Assembly: GCF_900637025.1 (NCBI RefSeq)
Contig: NZ_LR134336.1
Coordinates: 1,070,001 to 1,134,000 of the forward strand
Direction of reading: 5' to 3'
Length of the DNA stretch: 64,000 bases
Source: Streptococcus oralis ATCC 35037
GTDB taxonomy: Bacteria > Bacillota > Bacilli > Lactobacillales > Streptococcaceae
Position 1 is the stretch's first letter. Each line of letters opens with the position of its first letter. The translations under genes and the position numbers were made by a program. Positions 49,221-59,057 of this stretch are shown one piece after another. The notes under the pieces were generated by a model that worked only from the letters and a program-made list of their open reading frames with translations, did no database searches and was not told the DNA's origin.

Positions 49221-50177
49221 TTATTTTGACTTGATGTAGTTGATCCCATCTGCCTTAGGCGCAACTGCTTTTCCAAAGAAGGCTGCCAAGACAAGGATGG
49301 TCAAGACATAAGGCGCGATTTGAAGGTAAACCGCTGGCACTCCTTGTAGGAAAGGTAATTGAGAACCGATAACTGCCAAACTTTGTGAAAGTCCAAAGAA
49401 AAGACTAGAAAGCATAGCACCGATTGGGTTCCATTTACCAAAGATCATTGCCGCAAGGGCGATAAATCCAGGACCGATAATAGTTGTCACTGAGAAGTTA
49501 ACTGAAATGGATTGAGCATAAATTGCTCCCCCAATTCCACCTAGGAATCCTGAAATAATAACCCCAAGATATCGCATCTTGTAGACATTGATCCCCAAGG
49601 TATCCGCTGCCTGAGGGTGTTCACCAACAGAGCGAAGGCGAAGACCAAAACGTGTCTTAAAGAGAATAAACCATGCAAGGAATGAGAAGGCAATCGCGAT
49701 ATAACCTAGCAAACTTGTTGACTTGAAGAAGATATCTCCAATCACAGGGATATCAGCCAAAACTGGGAAATCAAAACGTCCGAAAGTCTGGCTTAAGTTA
49801 TCCGTTTGCCCTTTGTTATAAAGAACTTTAACCAAGAAAACTGCTAGGGCAGGAGCCATCAAGTTCAATACTGTACCACTGACAACATGGTCTGCACGGA
49901 AATGAACTGTAGCGACGGCATGGATGAGGGAGAAAATAGCTCCCACGATACCAGCAACTAACAAGGAAATCCAAGGAGTCGCCGCTCCAAGTTGTTCTGC
50001 AAACTCAAGGTTAAAGACAACCCCAGAAAAGGCTCCCATAACCATAATTCCTTCAAGACCGACGTTAACGACACCACCACGTTCAGAGAAAACTCCTCCG
50101 ATACTCGTAAAAATAAGTGGTGCTGAGTAAATCAGCATAGAAGAGACCAAGAGGGTGAGTAATGTTGTAATAGACAT
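49221..50177 (-). CDS. nupQ: nucleoside ABC transporter, permease 2
   Basis: A 318-residue membrane subunit of a BmpA/PnrA-type nucleoside importer. Eight to nine helices; conserved family motifs include GGVFSERGGVVNVGLEGIM (about residue 27), VHFRADHVVSGTVLNL (about 91), LRSVGEHPQAADTLGINV (about 183) and IALAAMIFGKWNP. It lies 2 nt after the sister permease, in order binding protein - ATPase - permease - permease. Confidence 0.93.
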   Translation of the reverse strand: MSITTLLTLLVSSMLIYSAPLIFTSIGGVFSERGGVVNVGLEGIMVMGAFSGVVFNLEFAEQLGAATPWISLLVAGIVGAIFSLIHAVATVHFRADHVVSGTVLNLMAPALAVFLVKVLYNKGQTDNLSQTFGRFDFPVLADIPVIGDIFFKSTSLLGYIAIAFSFLAWFILFKTRFGLRLRSVGEHPQAADTLGINVYKMRYLGVIISGFLGGIGGAIYAQSISVNFSVTTIIGPGFIALAAMIFGKWNPIGAMLSSLFFGLSQSLAVIGSQLPFLQGVPAVYLQIAPYVLTILVLAAFFGKAVAPKADGINYIKSK

Positions 50178-50179
50178 CC

Positions 50180-51238
50180 TTACTTACCTCCTTTAACTTG
50201 TTTTTTAGGTTTGACAAAGCGTTCGATAATGTAGTGAACGCTGACAAAGAAGATAATAGACGCTGTTACAATGCTGACAAGCTCAGACGGAACTTGCGCT
50301 GCGTTCATACCCGGTGCACCAACTTGTAGAACACCAAATAAGAAGGCTGCAAAGAGAATTCCAATTGGTGAATTTCCAGCAAGCAAACTAACTGCCATCC
50401 CGTTAAATCCGATAGCTAATGATGATCCCTGAACGTAAACGTTTTGGAAGGTTCCAAGACCTTCTACCGCCCCACCAAGACCAGCCAAGGCACCAGAGAT
50501 AATCATTGATAGAATGATTGTACGTTTTGCTGAAATACCAGCGTACTCTGAAGCATGGGGATTAAGACCAACTGCACGAATTTCAAAACCGAGAGTCGTT
50601 TTCTTGAGCAAGAACCAAATCACAGCTACAGCAATGATTGCAAAGAAGATTCCAATATTCATACGGGAATTTCCAGTCAACTCTGATAACCATGGTGTCT
50701 GGTAAGTAGCATTGGCACTAACACGAATCGTTGAGTCTGTACTTTGCATAATATCTTTCGGAAAGGCATGAATAAAGGCATTTCCCACATACAATACAAT
50801 GTAGTTCATCATGATGGTCACGATAACCTCTGACGTACCGAGATAGGCTCTGAGGATACCTGGAATCGCACCAACAATTCCACCTGCGATCAAAGCAATG
50901 ATCACTGTCAATGGAATCAAAACGAGACGAGGCATATCTGGATTTGACAAGGCAAACCAACCACTGAGAATCCAGCCTGCAAGTGCTTGACCAGGAAGTC
51001 CAACGTTAAAGAAACCTGCTCGACTGGCAACTGCGAAACCAAGACCTATCAAGACAAGAGGACCCATGGCACGGAAAATTTCACCAACTCCACGAAGACT
51101 ACCGAAAGCTGTATAGAACAACTCCTCATAACCCCAGATAGCATCATATCCGAAGATCCACATGACAATGGCTCCGAGCAAGATTCCTAAGAATACGGAA
51201 ATCAAGGGAACCGAAATTTGTTGTAATTTTTTAGACAT
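50180..51238 (-). CDS. nupP: nucleoside ABC transporter, permease 1
   Basis: A 352-residue permease of the same importer. The ATG at 51236-51238 (MSKKLQQISVPLI) has GGAGAAG eight bases upstream and overlaps the ATPase gene by 8 bp; an earlier in-frame ATG is less likely. Helices carry the motifs GVGEIFRAMGPLVLIGLGFAVASRAGFFNVGLPGQAL (in pieces), GTSEVIVTIMMNYI and FEIRAVGLNPHASEYAGISA. Length and motifs separate it from the shorter nupQ. Confidence 0.93.
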   Translation of the reverse strand: MSKKLQQISVPLISVFLGILLGAIVMWIFGYDAIWGYEELFYTAFGSLRGVGEIFRAMGPLVLIGLGFAVASRAGFFNVGLPGQALAGWILSGWFALSNPDMPRLVLIPLTVIIALIAGGIVGAIPGILRAYLGTSEVIVTIMMNYIVLYVGNAFIHAFPKDIMQSTDSTIRVSANATYQTPWLSELTGNSRMNIGIFFAIIAVAVIWFLLKKTTLGFEIRAVGLNPHASEYAGISAKRTIILSMIISGALAGLGGAVEGLGTFQNVYVQGSSLAIGFNGMAVSLLAGNSPIGILFAAFLFGVLQVGAPGMNAAQVPSELVSIVTASIIFFVSVHYIIERFVKPKKQVKGGK

Positions 51239-52766
51239 CACTCTTCTCCTTTCCCAAGTTTCCACCTGCCATCAAGACACCAAGTTCTTGTTTGTTAGTT
51301 GTTTCTGGCGATACAATACCTTGAATTTTACCATCGTGAATAACAGCAATTCGGTCTGAGACATTTAAAATCTCATCCAATTCAAAGCTGACAACAAGGA
51401 CAGCCTTCCCGTTATCACGCTCTTCAATCAAACGTTTGTGGATATATTCAATGGCACCGACATCCAAACCACGAGTTGGCTGGCTGACGATAAGGAGATC
51501 AGGATCACGATTAATCTCACGTGCGATAATCGCTTTTTGTTGATTTCCTCCTGAAAGAGCTGCTGCTGGAACAAATTCGCTTGCCGCACGGACGTCAAAT
51601 TCTTCCATCAATTTCTTAGCATGTGAAGTGATATTTGCATAGTTTAAGATACCATTCTTGCTGAGTGGTTCTTTGTAGTAGGTTTGAAGAGCGATATTTT
51701 CTGAAATCATCATCTCCAAAATCAAGCCATCACGGTGACGGTCCTCAGGAACGTGCCCCACGCTTAGTTCTGTAATTTGTCGAGGATGCATCCCTACGAT
51801 TGATTTGCCTTTTAATTCAACGCTACCTGACTCAATCTTACGAAGACCTGTAATGGCTTGAATGAGTTCAGATTGACCATTGCCATCAATACCTGCAATA
51901 CCGACAATCTCCCCAGCACGAACATCCAAAGAAAGATTCTTCACAGCTGGTACACCGCGGTTTTCATTGACAACCAAGTCTTTGATAGACAAGACCACTT
52001 CTTTGGGTTGTGGTGCTTGTTTTTCCGTTTTAAAGGAGACTGAGCGTCCAACCATCATTTCTGCCAAGTCCGCATTTGTTGCCCCTGCGATTTCAACTGT
52101 CTGGATTGATTTCCCACGACGGATAACCGTCACTCGATTGGATACCGCACGAATCTCATCCAGTTTATGGGTAATCAAAATGATAGACTTCCCTTCTTTG
52201 ACAAGGTTTTTCATGATTGCCATCAACTCATCAATCTCTGAAGGAGTCAATACGGCTGTAGGTTCGTCAAAGATAAGGATATCAGCACCACGATAGAGTG
52301 TTTTCAAGATCTCTACACGTTGTTGGGCACCAACGGAAATATCCGCCACCTTAGCAGCTGGATCCACTGCCAAACCATAACGTTCAGAAAGAGCCTTGAT
52401 TTCTTTAGTAGCACCAGCTATATCTAGAACACCATTTTTAGTGATTTCACTCCCTAAAATGATATTCTCAGCTACTGTAAAAGCTTCAACCAACATGAAA
52501 TGTTGGTGAACCATCCCAATTCCAAGACCAGCGGCTTTAGATGGTGAGTCTAGTTTTACAACCTGACCATTCACCACAATTTCACCACTCGTTGGTTCAA
52601 GAAGTCCTGCCAGCATATTCATCAGAGTGGATTTACCCGCTCCATTTTCTCCTAAAAGTGCATGGATTTCACCTTTTCGCAGTTGCAAGTTGATTTTGTC
52701 GTTTGCTACAAATTCACCAAACACCTTGGTAATATCCCGCATCTCAATGACATTTTCGTGTGCCAT
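51231..52766 (-). CDS. nupO: nucleoside ABC transporter, duplicated ATPase
   Basis: A 511-residue protein with two fused ABC domains. First domain: Walker A GENGAGKSTLMN (about residue 38), signature ISVGAQQRVEIL and Walker B ILIFDEPTAVL. The second: degenerate P-loop GIAGIDGNGQSEL (about 290; the usual Gly-Lys-Ser is replaced), signature LSGGNQQKAIIAREI and Walker B LLIVSQPTRGLD. As in this family, one site is imperfect. Starts 134 nt downstream of pnrA, with two intervening hairpins; overlaps nupP by 8 bp. Confidence 0.94.
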   Translation of the reverse strand: MAHENVIEMRDITKVFGEFVANDKINLQLRKGEIHALLGENGAGKSTLMNMLAGLLEPTSGEIVVNGQVVKLDSPSKAAGLGIGMVHQHFMLVEAFTVAENIILGSEITKNGVLDIAGATKEIKALSERYGLAVDPAAKVADISVGAQQRVEILKTLYRGADILIFDEPTAVLTPSEIDELMAIMKNLVKEGKSIILITHKLDEIRAVSNRVTVIRRGKSIQTVEIAGATNADLAEMMVGRSVSFKTEKQAPQPKEVVLSIKDLVVNENRGVPAVKNLSLDVRAGEIVGIAGIDGNGQSELIQAITGLRKIESGSVELKGKSIVGMHPRQITELSVGHVPEDRHRDGLILEMMISENIALQTYYKEPLSKNGILNYANITSHAKKLMEEFDVRAASEFVPAAALSGGNQQKAIIAREINRDPDLLIVSQPTRGLDVGAIEYIHKRLIEERDNGKAVLVVSFELDEILNVSDRIAVIHDGKIQGIVSPETTNKQELGVLMAGGNLGKEKSDV

Positions 52767-52831
52767 ATGCTCTTCCTTTCAGAGGTTTATTTTATTTCAA
52801 TAAAACCTGCTAATCACATTAACAAGCTCTA

Positions 52832-52881
52832 TTGAGACAAAAATTGCCTCAATTCTTAAAGAAGCGACCGATGGCCGCTTC
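52832..52881 (-). other. two intercistronic hairpins between pnrA and nupO
   Basis: TTGAG.CAATTTTTG.CTCAA (52832-52852) and GAAGCG.CCGATGG.CGCTTC (52861-52881) form stems with one mismatch each. They may act as a partial terminator or RNA-stability elements that raise the ratio of binding protein to transporter. Confidence 0.65.
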
Positions 52882-52902
52882 CTAAGAAATGACTTTTATC
52901 CA

Positions 52903-53958
52903 TTATTTTTCTGGAACTTTTACGCTTCCGTCAAGGATCTTAGCTTTTGCATCTTCAACAGCTTTTTTACCTTCTTCTGAAAGGTTTGTTACTGCTAGCT
53001 CAACCCCTTTATCTTTCAATGAGTAAACAATCACTTGTCCACCAGGGAATTCACCTTTTTCTGTTTTGTTGGCAATATCTTTTACAGTTGTACCAACTTG
53101 TTTCAATGTAGATACAAGAACGAAGTTAGATTCTTTACCATCTTTAGAAGTGTATTTACCTTCTGCTGCTTGGTCACGGTCTACACCGATAACCCAAACT
53201 TTTTCGTTTTCATTTTTGTTTTCGTTCAATGATTTTGCTTCAGCAAAGACACCAGCACCTGTACCACCAGCTGCTTGGTAGACAACGTCTGCACCGGCAG
53301 CATATTGAGCTGCTGCAATTGTTTTACCTTTGGCAGCATCACCAAATGAACCAGCGTAGTCAACTTGGACTTTGATAGATGGGTCTACTGACTCAACACC
53401 AGCTTTGAATCCAGCTGCAAAACGTGAAATAACTTCAGATTCGATACCACCTACAAAACCAACTTGTTTTGTTTTCGTAGTTTTCGCTGCTGCAACACCA
53501 GCAAGGTAAGCTGCTTCGTTATCCGCAAATCTTACGCTCGCAACATTCTTTTGACCTTCAATCACATCATCAATCAAGACATAGTTTAGGTCAGAGTGGT
53601 CTTTTGCTGCTTCCTCAACTGCATTGTGAAGGGCAAAACCAACACCGAAGATCAGGTTGTAACTTCCAGCCGCTTGTTGCAAGTTGTTAGCATAGTCTGC
53701 TTCGCTTGTTGATTGGAAGTAAGTATAACCTTTATCTTTAGAAAGATTGTGTTCTTTACCCCAGTCTTGCAAACCTTCCCAAGCTGATTGGTTAAATGAT
53801 TTATCATCAACACCACCAGTATCTGTTACGATTGCTGCTTTGGTCTTCATTTCTGATGAAGATGAAGCTGCGTTACGAGAAGAGCGGTTACCACATGCAG
53901 CAAGTCCAACTGCTGCTACTGCAACTAGACCAAGGCCTAGCCATTGTTTCTTGTTCAT
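52903..53958 (-). CDS. pnrA: nucleoside-binding lipoprotein (PnrA/BmpA family)
   Basis: Substrate-binding lipoprotein of the nucleoside importer, also called BmpA/TmpC/PnrA; in pneumococcus it is a surface antigen. 351 residues from ATG 53956-53958 (MNKKQWLGLGLVA; AGGAGG upstream). Signal peptide with lipobox LAAC (about Cys21). A Ser-rich linker precedes the type I binding fold: AAIVTDTGGVDDKSFNQSAW, GVGFALHNAVEEAAKD, VGFVGGIESEVISRFAAGF, and QAAGGTGAGVFAEA, all hallmarks of the family. Confidence 0.95.
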   Translation of the reverse strand: MNKKQWLGLGLVAVAAVGLAACGNRSSRNAASSSSEMKTKAAIVTDTGGVDDKSFNQSAWEGLQDWGKEHNLSKDKGYTYFQSTSEADYANNLQQAAGSYNLIFGVGFALHNAVEEAAKDHSDLNYVLIDDVIEGQKNVASVRFADNEAAYLAGVAAAKTTKTKQVGFVGGIESEVISRFAAGFKAGVESVDPSIKVQVDYAGSFGDAAKGKTIAAAQYAAGADVVYQAAGGTGAGVFAEAKSLNENKNENEKVWVIGVDRDQAAEGKYTSKDGKESNFVLVSTLKQVGTTVKDIANKTEKGEFPGGQVIVYSLKDKGVELAVTNLSEEGKKAVEDAKAKILDGSVKVPEK

Positions 53959-53981
53959 TACTGAACCTCCTAAATAAGATG

Positions 53982-54043
53982 TGCAACGATGTTGCAAGTA
54001 TGGATTGTTTGGTCACACAGACCACAGCCACTACAAGAGTGGC
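53982..54043 (-). other. two hairpins between cdd and pnrA
   Basis: GCCACT-CTTGT-AGTGGC (54027-54043) and TGCAAC-ATC-GTTGCA (53982-53996), both perfect 6-bp stems on the minus strand, lie in the leader of pnrA. No T tracts follow. They may protect or process the operon mRNA upstream of the highly needed binding protein. Confidence 0.6.
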
Positions 54044-54048
54044 CCAGA

Positions 54049-54438
54049 CTAATTTAAGTCTGTAAATGAGTATGGAAGTAACTCCCCGACCGTCATCTCG
54101 ACCGTCGATTTATCTTTAGCGACTAAAGTCACTTTTAGATCTTGTTCAAAAAATTCAACCATGACCTGGCGGCAAGCACCACATGGCGAGATGGGTTTTT
54201 CAGTTTGTCCGTAGACAATCAATTCTGAAAACTCCCGTTGCCCCTCCGAAACTGCTTTAAAAATAGCAGTACGTTCTCCACAATTAGTCAAGGGATAGCT
54301 AGCATTCTCGATGTTCACACCCGTATAAATACTACCATCCTTGGCAACTAAAACAGCTCCGATAGGAAAGTGAGAATAGGGGACATAGGCTTGTTTGCTG
54401 GTTTCAATTGCTAGTTCAATCAACTCAGTAGTCGCCAT
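54049..54438 (-). CDS. cdd: cytidine deaminase
   Basis: Deaminates cytidine and deoxycytidine to uridine and deoxyuridine. 129 residues, the tetrameric type. Zinc and catalytic motifs are [12 protein letters not shown] (about 52-63; Cys and the catalytic Glu) and [12 protein letters not shown] (about 87; two Cys). The N-terminal [14 protein letters not shown] is conserved. The start has AAGGAG upstream and overlaps deoC by 14 bp. Confidence 0.96.
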   Translation of the reverse strand: MATTELIELAIETSKQAYVPYSHFPIGAVLVAKDGSIYTGVNIENASYPLTNCGERTAIFKAVSEGQREFSELIVYGQTEKPISPCGACRQVMVEFFEQDLKVTLVAKDKSTVEMTVGELLPYSFTDLN

Positions 54439-55087
54439 CTGCTAATTCTCCTTTTAAGATTGTTACACCAGCAGATGTTCCGATACGGGTAGCGCCTGCT
54501 TCCACAAAAGCGACAGCATCTGCATATGAACGAGCTCCACCAGCCGCCTTAACTCCCATATCTGGCCCGACTGTTTCACGCATCAACTGAACATCCTCAA
54601 TAGTGGCACCACCTGTTGAAAATCCAGTTGATGTTTTGACAAAGTCAGCGCCTGCTTTCTGGGATAATTGGCAGGCCACAACCTTTTCATCGTCTGTCAA
54701 CAAGCAAGCTTCAATAATGACCTTAACCAACTTGTCACCACTTGCTTCTACGACAGCACGGATGTCCGATTCAACCAAATTCAGATTTCCTGATTTGAGG
54801 GCACCGACATTGATAACCATATCAATCTCATCTGCACCGTTTTGGACAGCTTCTTTTGTTTCAAAAGATTTCACAGATGAAGTTGTTGCTCCCAAAGGAA
54901 AACCTACTACTGTACAAACCTTTACATCTGAGCCTTCAAGCCCTGTTTTCGCATGTTTAACCCATGTAGGATTAACACAAACGCTGGCAAAGTCATACTC
55001 ACGCGCTTCAGATAGCAAACGATTAATTTGTTCTTGACTTGCATCTTGCTTTAAAAGCGTATGATCGATATATTTATTTAACTTCAT
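54425..55087 (-). CDS. deoC: deoxyribose-phosphate aldolase
   Basis: Cleaves deoxyribose-5-phosphate to glyceraldehyde-3-phosphate and acetaldehyde, feeding deoxynucleosides into glycolysis. 220-residue TIM barrel. N-terminal [49 protein letters not shown] and the Schiff-base Lys in [14 protein letters not shown] (about 152) are typical. It follows pdp by 20 nt and overlaps cdd, as expected of a coordinated salvage operon. Confidence 0.96.
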   Translation of the reverse strand: MKLNKYIDHTLLKQDASQEQINRLLSEAREYDFASVCVNPTWVKHAKTGLEGSDVKVCTVVGFPLGATTSSVKSFETKEAVQNGADEIDMVINVGALKSGNLNLVESDIRAVVEASGDKLVKVIIEACLLTDDEKVVACQLSQKAGADFVKTSTGFSTGGATIEDVQLMRETVGPDMGVKAAGGARSYADAVAFVEAGATRIGTSAGVTILKGELADGDY

Positions 55088-55106
55088 ATTCGGATTCTCC
55101 CTGGTT

Positions 55107-56384
55107 TTATGAGATAATTTCTATAATTTCTCGTAAACTTTGCACTCCATCATTTATTTTAACATATTTTTGAAATTCTGTAACTAGTTCAGAAGAAATT
55201 TTTCCATTTGTATAAACTTTTGCAACAATTTCACCCTTTTGAACGGAGTCTCCAACTTTCTTTTCAAAAACAATCCCTGTTTCATAGTCCAAGTCATCAG
55301 ACTTGACTGCACGACCAGCTCCTAGTCTCATGGCATAGAGTCCAAATTCCATTGCAGGAAGAGCTGAAATAACACCTGCATCTTGAGCTGGAATTTCCAC
55401 CACATGGGCAACTTTGACGGGGCGATAGAGATTTTCTAAATCACCGCCTTGTGCTGCTACCATTTCTTCAAACTTAGCCAGTGCTTGGCCATTTTCCAGG
55501 TGTTGACGGATTTCCTCGATCGTTTTCTCAACATCAGCCAAGCCAAGCATAATCTGAGCCAATTCGCAGATAAAGTGACTAATATCTTCTCGGCCTTTTC
55601 CTTGAAGAATCTCGATCGCCTCAAGGATTTCGAGACGATTCCCAATGGCTCTTCCCAAGGGCTGACTCATATCGGTAATGACTGCTACCGTCTTTCGACC
55701 AACTGCCTTACCAAGATCCACCATGGTTTGAGCCAATTCGCGCGCATCATCAACCGTCTTCATGAAGGCACCTTCACCGACCGTTACGTCTAGCAAAATG
55801 GCATCCGCTCCTGCAGCAATTTTCTTGCTCATCACCGAACTAGCAATCAAAGGAATCGTGTCGACAGTTGCTGTCACATCACGGAGGGCATAGAGAAGTT
55901 TGTCTGCTTTAACCAGCTGATCGGACTGCCCAATGACAGATACACCAATATCCTGTACCTGACGAATAAAATCTTCTTGACTTCGCTCGACTTGATAGCC
56001 CTTAATGGACTCCAATTTATCAATTGTCCCACCAGTATGGCCGAGACCACGACCACTCATTTTAGCAACGGGCACACCGAAACTCGCAACAAGTGGAGCC
56101 AAGATTAAGGTCACCTTATCACCTACACCACCAGTCGAATGCTTATCAACTTTAACCCCCTCAATAGCTGACAAATCAAACTCCTGACCTGTCTTGACCA
56201 TATTCATCGTCAGATCAGAAATCTCACGTGTGGTCATTCCTTTAAAATAAACAGCCATAGCAAAAGCAGACATTTGATAATCTGGAACTGTTCCAGCCAC
56301 ATAGCCTTCTACCAGCCACTTGATTTCAGCTGCAGTCAGTTCTTGACCATCTCGTTTCTTTTGGATTAAATCAACTGCTCTCAT
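55107..56384 (-). CDS. pdp: pyrimidine-nucleoside phosphorylase
   Basis: Phosphorolyses uridine, thymidine and deoxyuridine to base and (deoxy)ribose-1-phosphate. 425 residues, the normal size. Motifs: [25 protein letters not shown] at the N terminus, the phosphate-binding [15 protein letters not shown] (about 80-94), and [19 protein letters not shown]. The C-terminal domain has [21 protein letters not shown]. It overlaps the methyltransferase gene by 4 bp (ATGA). Confidence 0.96.
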   Translation of the reverse strand: MRAVDLIQKKRDGQELTAAEIKWLVEGYVAGTVPDYQMSAFAMAVYFKGMTTREISDLTMNMVKTGQEFDLSAIEGVKVDKHSTGGVGDKVTLILAPLVASFGVPVAKMSGRGLGHTGGTIDKLESIKGYQVERSQEDFIRQVQDIGVSVIGQSDQLVKADKLLYALRDVTATVDTIPLIASSVMSKKIAAGADAILLDVTVGEGAFMKTVDDARELAQTMVDLGKAVGRKTVAVITDMSQPLGRAIGNRLEILEAIEILQGKGREDISHFICELAQIMLGLADVEKTIEEIRQHLENGQALAKFEEMVAAQGGDLENLYRPVKVAHVVEIPAQDAGVISALPAMEFGLYAMRLGAGRAVKSDDLDYETGIVFEKKVGDSVQKGEIVAKVYTNGKISSELVTEFQKYVKINDGVQSLREIIEIIS

Positions 56385-56971
56385 TCTTTCACACTTCTAA
56401 GGATATAATATCCCTTATCTTTCTTTACGATTTCACAATTTCCAAAAACGTCTTCCATCTTATTTCTAGCACTTGGAGCTCCTTGTTTTTTCTGAATGAC
56501 GATGGTTAAATCTCCTCCGTCTTTCAAAAATTCTCTGCTCTTTTCGATAATCTCATGAACAACTTGTTTTCCCGCTCGAATCGGCGGATTGGAAATAACA
56601 TGGTCAAACTTCCCTTCAATTTGTTCATAGATATTGGATTGGAAAATCGTTGCTTCTACTTTATTACGTTCAGCATTTTGTCGCGCTAGGTCCAAGGCAC
56701 GATTATTGATATCGACCATGGTCGCCTGAACTCCATAAGCCTTGGCCAATGACAAGCCCAATGGCCCATAACCACAACCCACATCAAGGACCGTCTCTCC
56801 TTCATTTACCTCTAGACACTTGAGCAAGAGCTGACTCCCAAAGTCAACCATTTTCTTGCTAAAAACACCCGCATCCGTCAAAAAGGTCATGTTTTCTCCC
56901 AACAACTCCACTCTCAACTCATGAATGTCGTGAGTAGCATCAGGATTTTCTGCATAATACATTTTACTCAT
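56381..56971 (-). CDS. RsmC-type class I methyltransferase
   Basis: A 196-residue SAM methyltransferase with the RsmC/RlmG small-domain fold. SAM motif: ETVLDVGCGYGPLGLSLA (about residue 57). Catalytic motif: HVISNPPIRAGK (about 128; NPP-I type, an N2-guanine/adenine methyltransferase signature), with KDGGDLTIVIQKKQGA following. rRNA G1207-like modification is plausible but not shown. First gene of the nucleoside salvage operon; its ATG lies six bases after the -10, so the mRNA appears leaderless. There is no Shine-Dalgarno sequence. Confidence 0.88.
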   Translation of the reverse strand: MSKMYYAENPDATHDIHELRVELLGENMTFLTDAGVFSKKMVDFGSQLLLKCLEVNEGETVLDVGCGYGPLGLSLAKAYGVQATMVDINNRALDLARQNAERNKVEATIFQSNIYEQIEGKFDHVISNPPIRAGKQVVHEIIEKSREFLKDGGDLTIVIQKKQGAPSARNKMEDVFGNCEIVKKDKGYYILRSVKE

Positions 56972-56977
56972 AAAACT

Positions 56978-57007
56978 ATTTTACCATAATTTGGCTTGAA
57001 TTGTAAA
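56978..57007 (-). promoter_or_regulatory. promoter of the nucleoside salvage operon, placing the start at the ATG
   Basis: Minus strand: -35 TTTACA (57002-57007), 18-nt spacer, TGG-extended -10 TAAAAT (56978-56983). The ATG begins at 56971. The -10 to ATG layout, ATGGTAAAATAGTTTTATGA, is almost identical to that of plsY (ATGGTATAATAGTTTTATGA). Confidence 0.7.
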
Positions 57008-57030
57008 TCATTTACAAAGTGATGATCAAA

Positions 57031-57083
57031 TGAAAAAGACTGAAGAATCCTAGTCAAAAAGACCTTTTCTTCAATCTCTTTCA
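57031..57083 (-). terminator. possible terminator of the 57175 gene
   Basis: AAAGACTGAAGAA pairs imperfectly with TTCTTCAATCTCTTT around a ~19-nt loop; T residues follow on the minus strand. Long loop and mismatches lower confidence. Confidence 0.4.
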
Positions 57084-57174
57084 ACTATTAGAAATACATT
57101 ACAATCTATCGGGAACTACAAATTATCATAGTCAGGAAAAAACAGTTCGTCTGCAATCGGGCGCATTTTTATTA

Positions 57175-57579
57175 CTATTTCTTAACCTTAAAATACTTTA
57201 TTATCAACAAGATTCCCAATATGATGTTTAGATAAAAACCCAACTGATAAGTTTGTGTCAAGATTTCCAAACTTGTCCAAAGTCGTATCAAATCTTCTAG
57301 TGACATACGGAATAGATATCCTTCTGTAGCAATCCACAAAATCAAAAATAGATAACTACCGGCAGCAAGCCATTTCGTCCACTGCTTTTTTACTAGCCAG
57401 GCAATCAAGAGTGAACAGATAAAGATAACTGTTACAAGGAGATGATCCATTAAGAAGGTAAAACCGTAATAGGTTTCTACAAAGCGTCTACCATTATCCG
57501 CATTCGCTCCCCTTATAAAAGGTAGTGCAAAACTTAAAATAAAACAGAGTTCCAATATATAACGTTTTAAGATTTTCAT
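57175..57579 (-). CDS. predicted membrane protein of unknown function
   Basis: A 134-residue protein with four predicted helices: [60 protein letters not shown] and [20 protein letters not shown]. Short charged loops connect them; no motif is recognised. It stands alone; it is preceded by about 200 nt and followed by a weak terminator, diverging from coaA. Confidence 0.68.
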   Translation of the reverse strand: MKILKRYILELCFILSFALPFIRGANADNGRRFVETYYGFTFLMDHLLVTVIFICSLLIAWLVKKQWTKWLAAGSYLFLILWIATEGYLFRMSLEDLIRLWTSLEILTQTYQLGFYLNIILGILLIIKYFKVKK

Positions 57580-57726
57580 GACACACCTCCAATAAGTTGT
57601 GAACCAAAAAGCCCACTTTCAATAACTGATAAGTCTTCAGAAACCATTCCCTATCTCATCATTAAATTATTCAACCTCCATCTACCTCTATTATACGATA
57701 TTGACTTACTACCATCAAGAAACCGC

Positions 57727-57755
57727 TTTATTTTTTTAGCTTTTTATGGTATGAT
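57727..57755 (+). promoter_or_regulatory. coaA promoter
   Basis: TGG-extended -10 TATGAT (57750-57755) with a weak -35 TTTATT (57727-57732) 17 nt upstream. Confidence 0.6.
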
Positions 57756-57780
57756 AGACAAAATATCTAGGGGAAAACAA

Positions 57781-58701
57781 ATGACCAACGAATTTTTACA
57801 TTTTGAAAAAATCAGTCGCCAGACTTGGCAATCATTGCATCGCAAAACAACCCCTCCCTTGACAGAGGAAGAGTTAGAATCCATCAAGAGTTTCAATGAC
57901 CAGATTAGTCTACAGGACGTAACAGATGTCTATCTTCCCCTAGTTCATCTTATCCATATTTACAAGCGCACCAAGGATGATTTGGCATTTTCAAAAGGAA
58001 TTTTTCTTCAACGCGAAAGCAAATCCCAACCATTTATCATTGGGGTTTCTGGTAGTGTTGCTGTGGGGAAATCGACTACTAGTCGCTTACTTCAGATTCT
58101 TTTGTCACGTACTCTCCCGGATGCTACTGTAGAATTGGTGACAACTGACGGTTTTCTCTATCCCAATCAAACCTTGATGGACCAAGATATCTTAAATCGC
58201 AAAGGTTTTCCTGAAAGTTATGATATGGAAACTTTGCTGAATTTTCTTGATCGTCTAAAGAATGGGCAAGATGTCGATATTCCTGTCTATTCTCATGAAG
58301 TGTATGACATCGTCCCTGGAGAGAAACAACGTGTCAAAGCTGCTGATTTTGTCATTGTCGAGGGCATCAATGTCTTTCAAAATCCTCAAAATGAGCGCCT
58401 TTACATCACTGATTTCTTTGATTTCTCCATCTATGTGGATGCTGCTGTCGAGGACATTGAAAGTTGGTATCTGGATCGTTTCTTAAAACTCCTCAGCTTT
58501 GCCCAAAATGATCCCAACAGCTACTACCACCGTTTTACACAAATGCCAATTGGAGAAGTTGAAGCATTTGCTCACCAGGTTTGGACCAGTATTAATCTCA
58601 CAAATCTACAAAACTATATCGAACCGACAAGGAATCGCGCCGAGGTCATTCTCCACAAGACTAAAAACCATGAAATCGATGAAATTTACCTAAAAAAATA
58701 A
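57781..58701 (+). CDS. coaA: type I pantothenate kinase
   Basis: Phosphorylates pantothenate, the first step of coenzyme A synthesis. 306 residues from the ATG at 57781 ([14 protein letters not shown]), which has AGGGGA ideally placed; an earlier in-frame start lacks one. P-loop is [19 protein letters not shown] (about residue 87). Also [28 protein letters not shown] and [18 protein letters not shown] [19 protein letters not shown] near the end, as in E. coli CoaA. Confidence 0.95.
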   Translation: MTNEFLHFEKISRQTWQSLHRKTTPPLTEEELESIKSFNDQISLQDVTDVYLPLVHLIHIYKRTKDDLAFSKGIFLQRESKSQPFIIGVSGSVAVGKSTTSRLLQILLSRTLPDATVELVTTDGFLYPNQTLMDQDILNRKGFPESYDMETLLNFLDRLKNGQDVDIPVYSHEVYDIVPGEKQRVKAADFVIVEGINVFQNPQNERLYITDFFDFSIYVDAAVEDIESWYLDRFLKLLSFAQNDPNSYYHRFTQMPIGEVEAFAHQVWTSINLTNLQNYIEPTRNRAEVILHKTKNHEIDEIYLKK

Positions 58702-58708
58702 TTTCCCC

Positions 58709-58737
58709 TTGTCAAAACCTAAGTTTTCATATATAAT
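58709..58737 (+). promoter_or_regulatory. rpsT promoter
   Basis: -35 TTGTCA (58709-58714), 17-nt spacer, perfect -10 TATAAT (58732-58737). Confidence 0.82.
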
Positions 58738-58768
58738 GGTATAGTTAGTAAATATGGAGGTAAGAACA

Positions 58769-59005
58769 TTGGCAAACATTAAATCAGCTATCAAACGCGC
58801 TGAATTGAACGTTAAACAAAACGAAAAAAACTCAGCTCAAAAATCAGCTATGCGTACTGCTATCAAAGCTTTCGAAGCAAACCCTTCTGAAGAACTTTTC
58901 CGTGCTGCTAGCTCAGCTATCGACAAAGCAGAAACTAAAGGTTTGATTCATAAAAACAAAGCAAGCCGCGACAAAGCTCGTCTTTCAGCTAAACTTGCTA
59001 AATAA
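58769..59005 (+). CDS. rpsT: 30S ribosomal protein S20
   Basis: Primary 16S rRNA-binding protein, 78 residues. Starts at TTG (58769-58771) with GGAGG seven bases upstream, giving the conserved [13 protein letters not shown]. An upstream ATG five codons before it overlaps that ribosome binding site. The Ala/Lys-rich helical bundle is typical. E. coli rpsT also uses a UUG start and is translationally autoregulated; the weak start here may serve the same purpose. Confidence 0.95.
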
Positions 59006-59007
59006 GA

Positions 59008-59034
59008 AACAGTCCACAGAGGCTGTTTTTTTGT
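59008..59034 (+). terminator. rpsT terminator
   Basis: AACAG.CC(A) / GG.CTGTT stem with an ACAGA loop region, followed by TTTTTTT. Confidence 0.82.
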
Positions 59035-59057
59035 CCTCTAATCAGAAAAGGTAGAAA

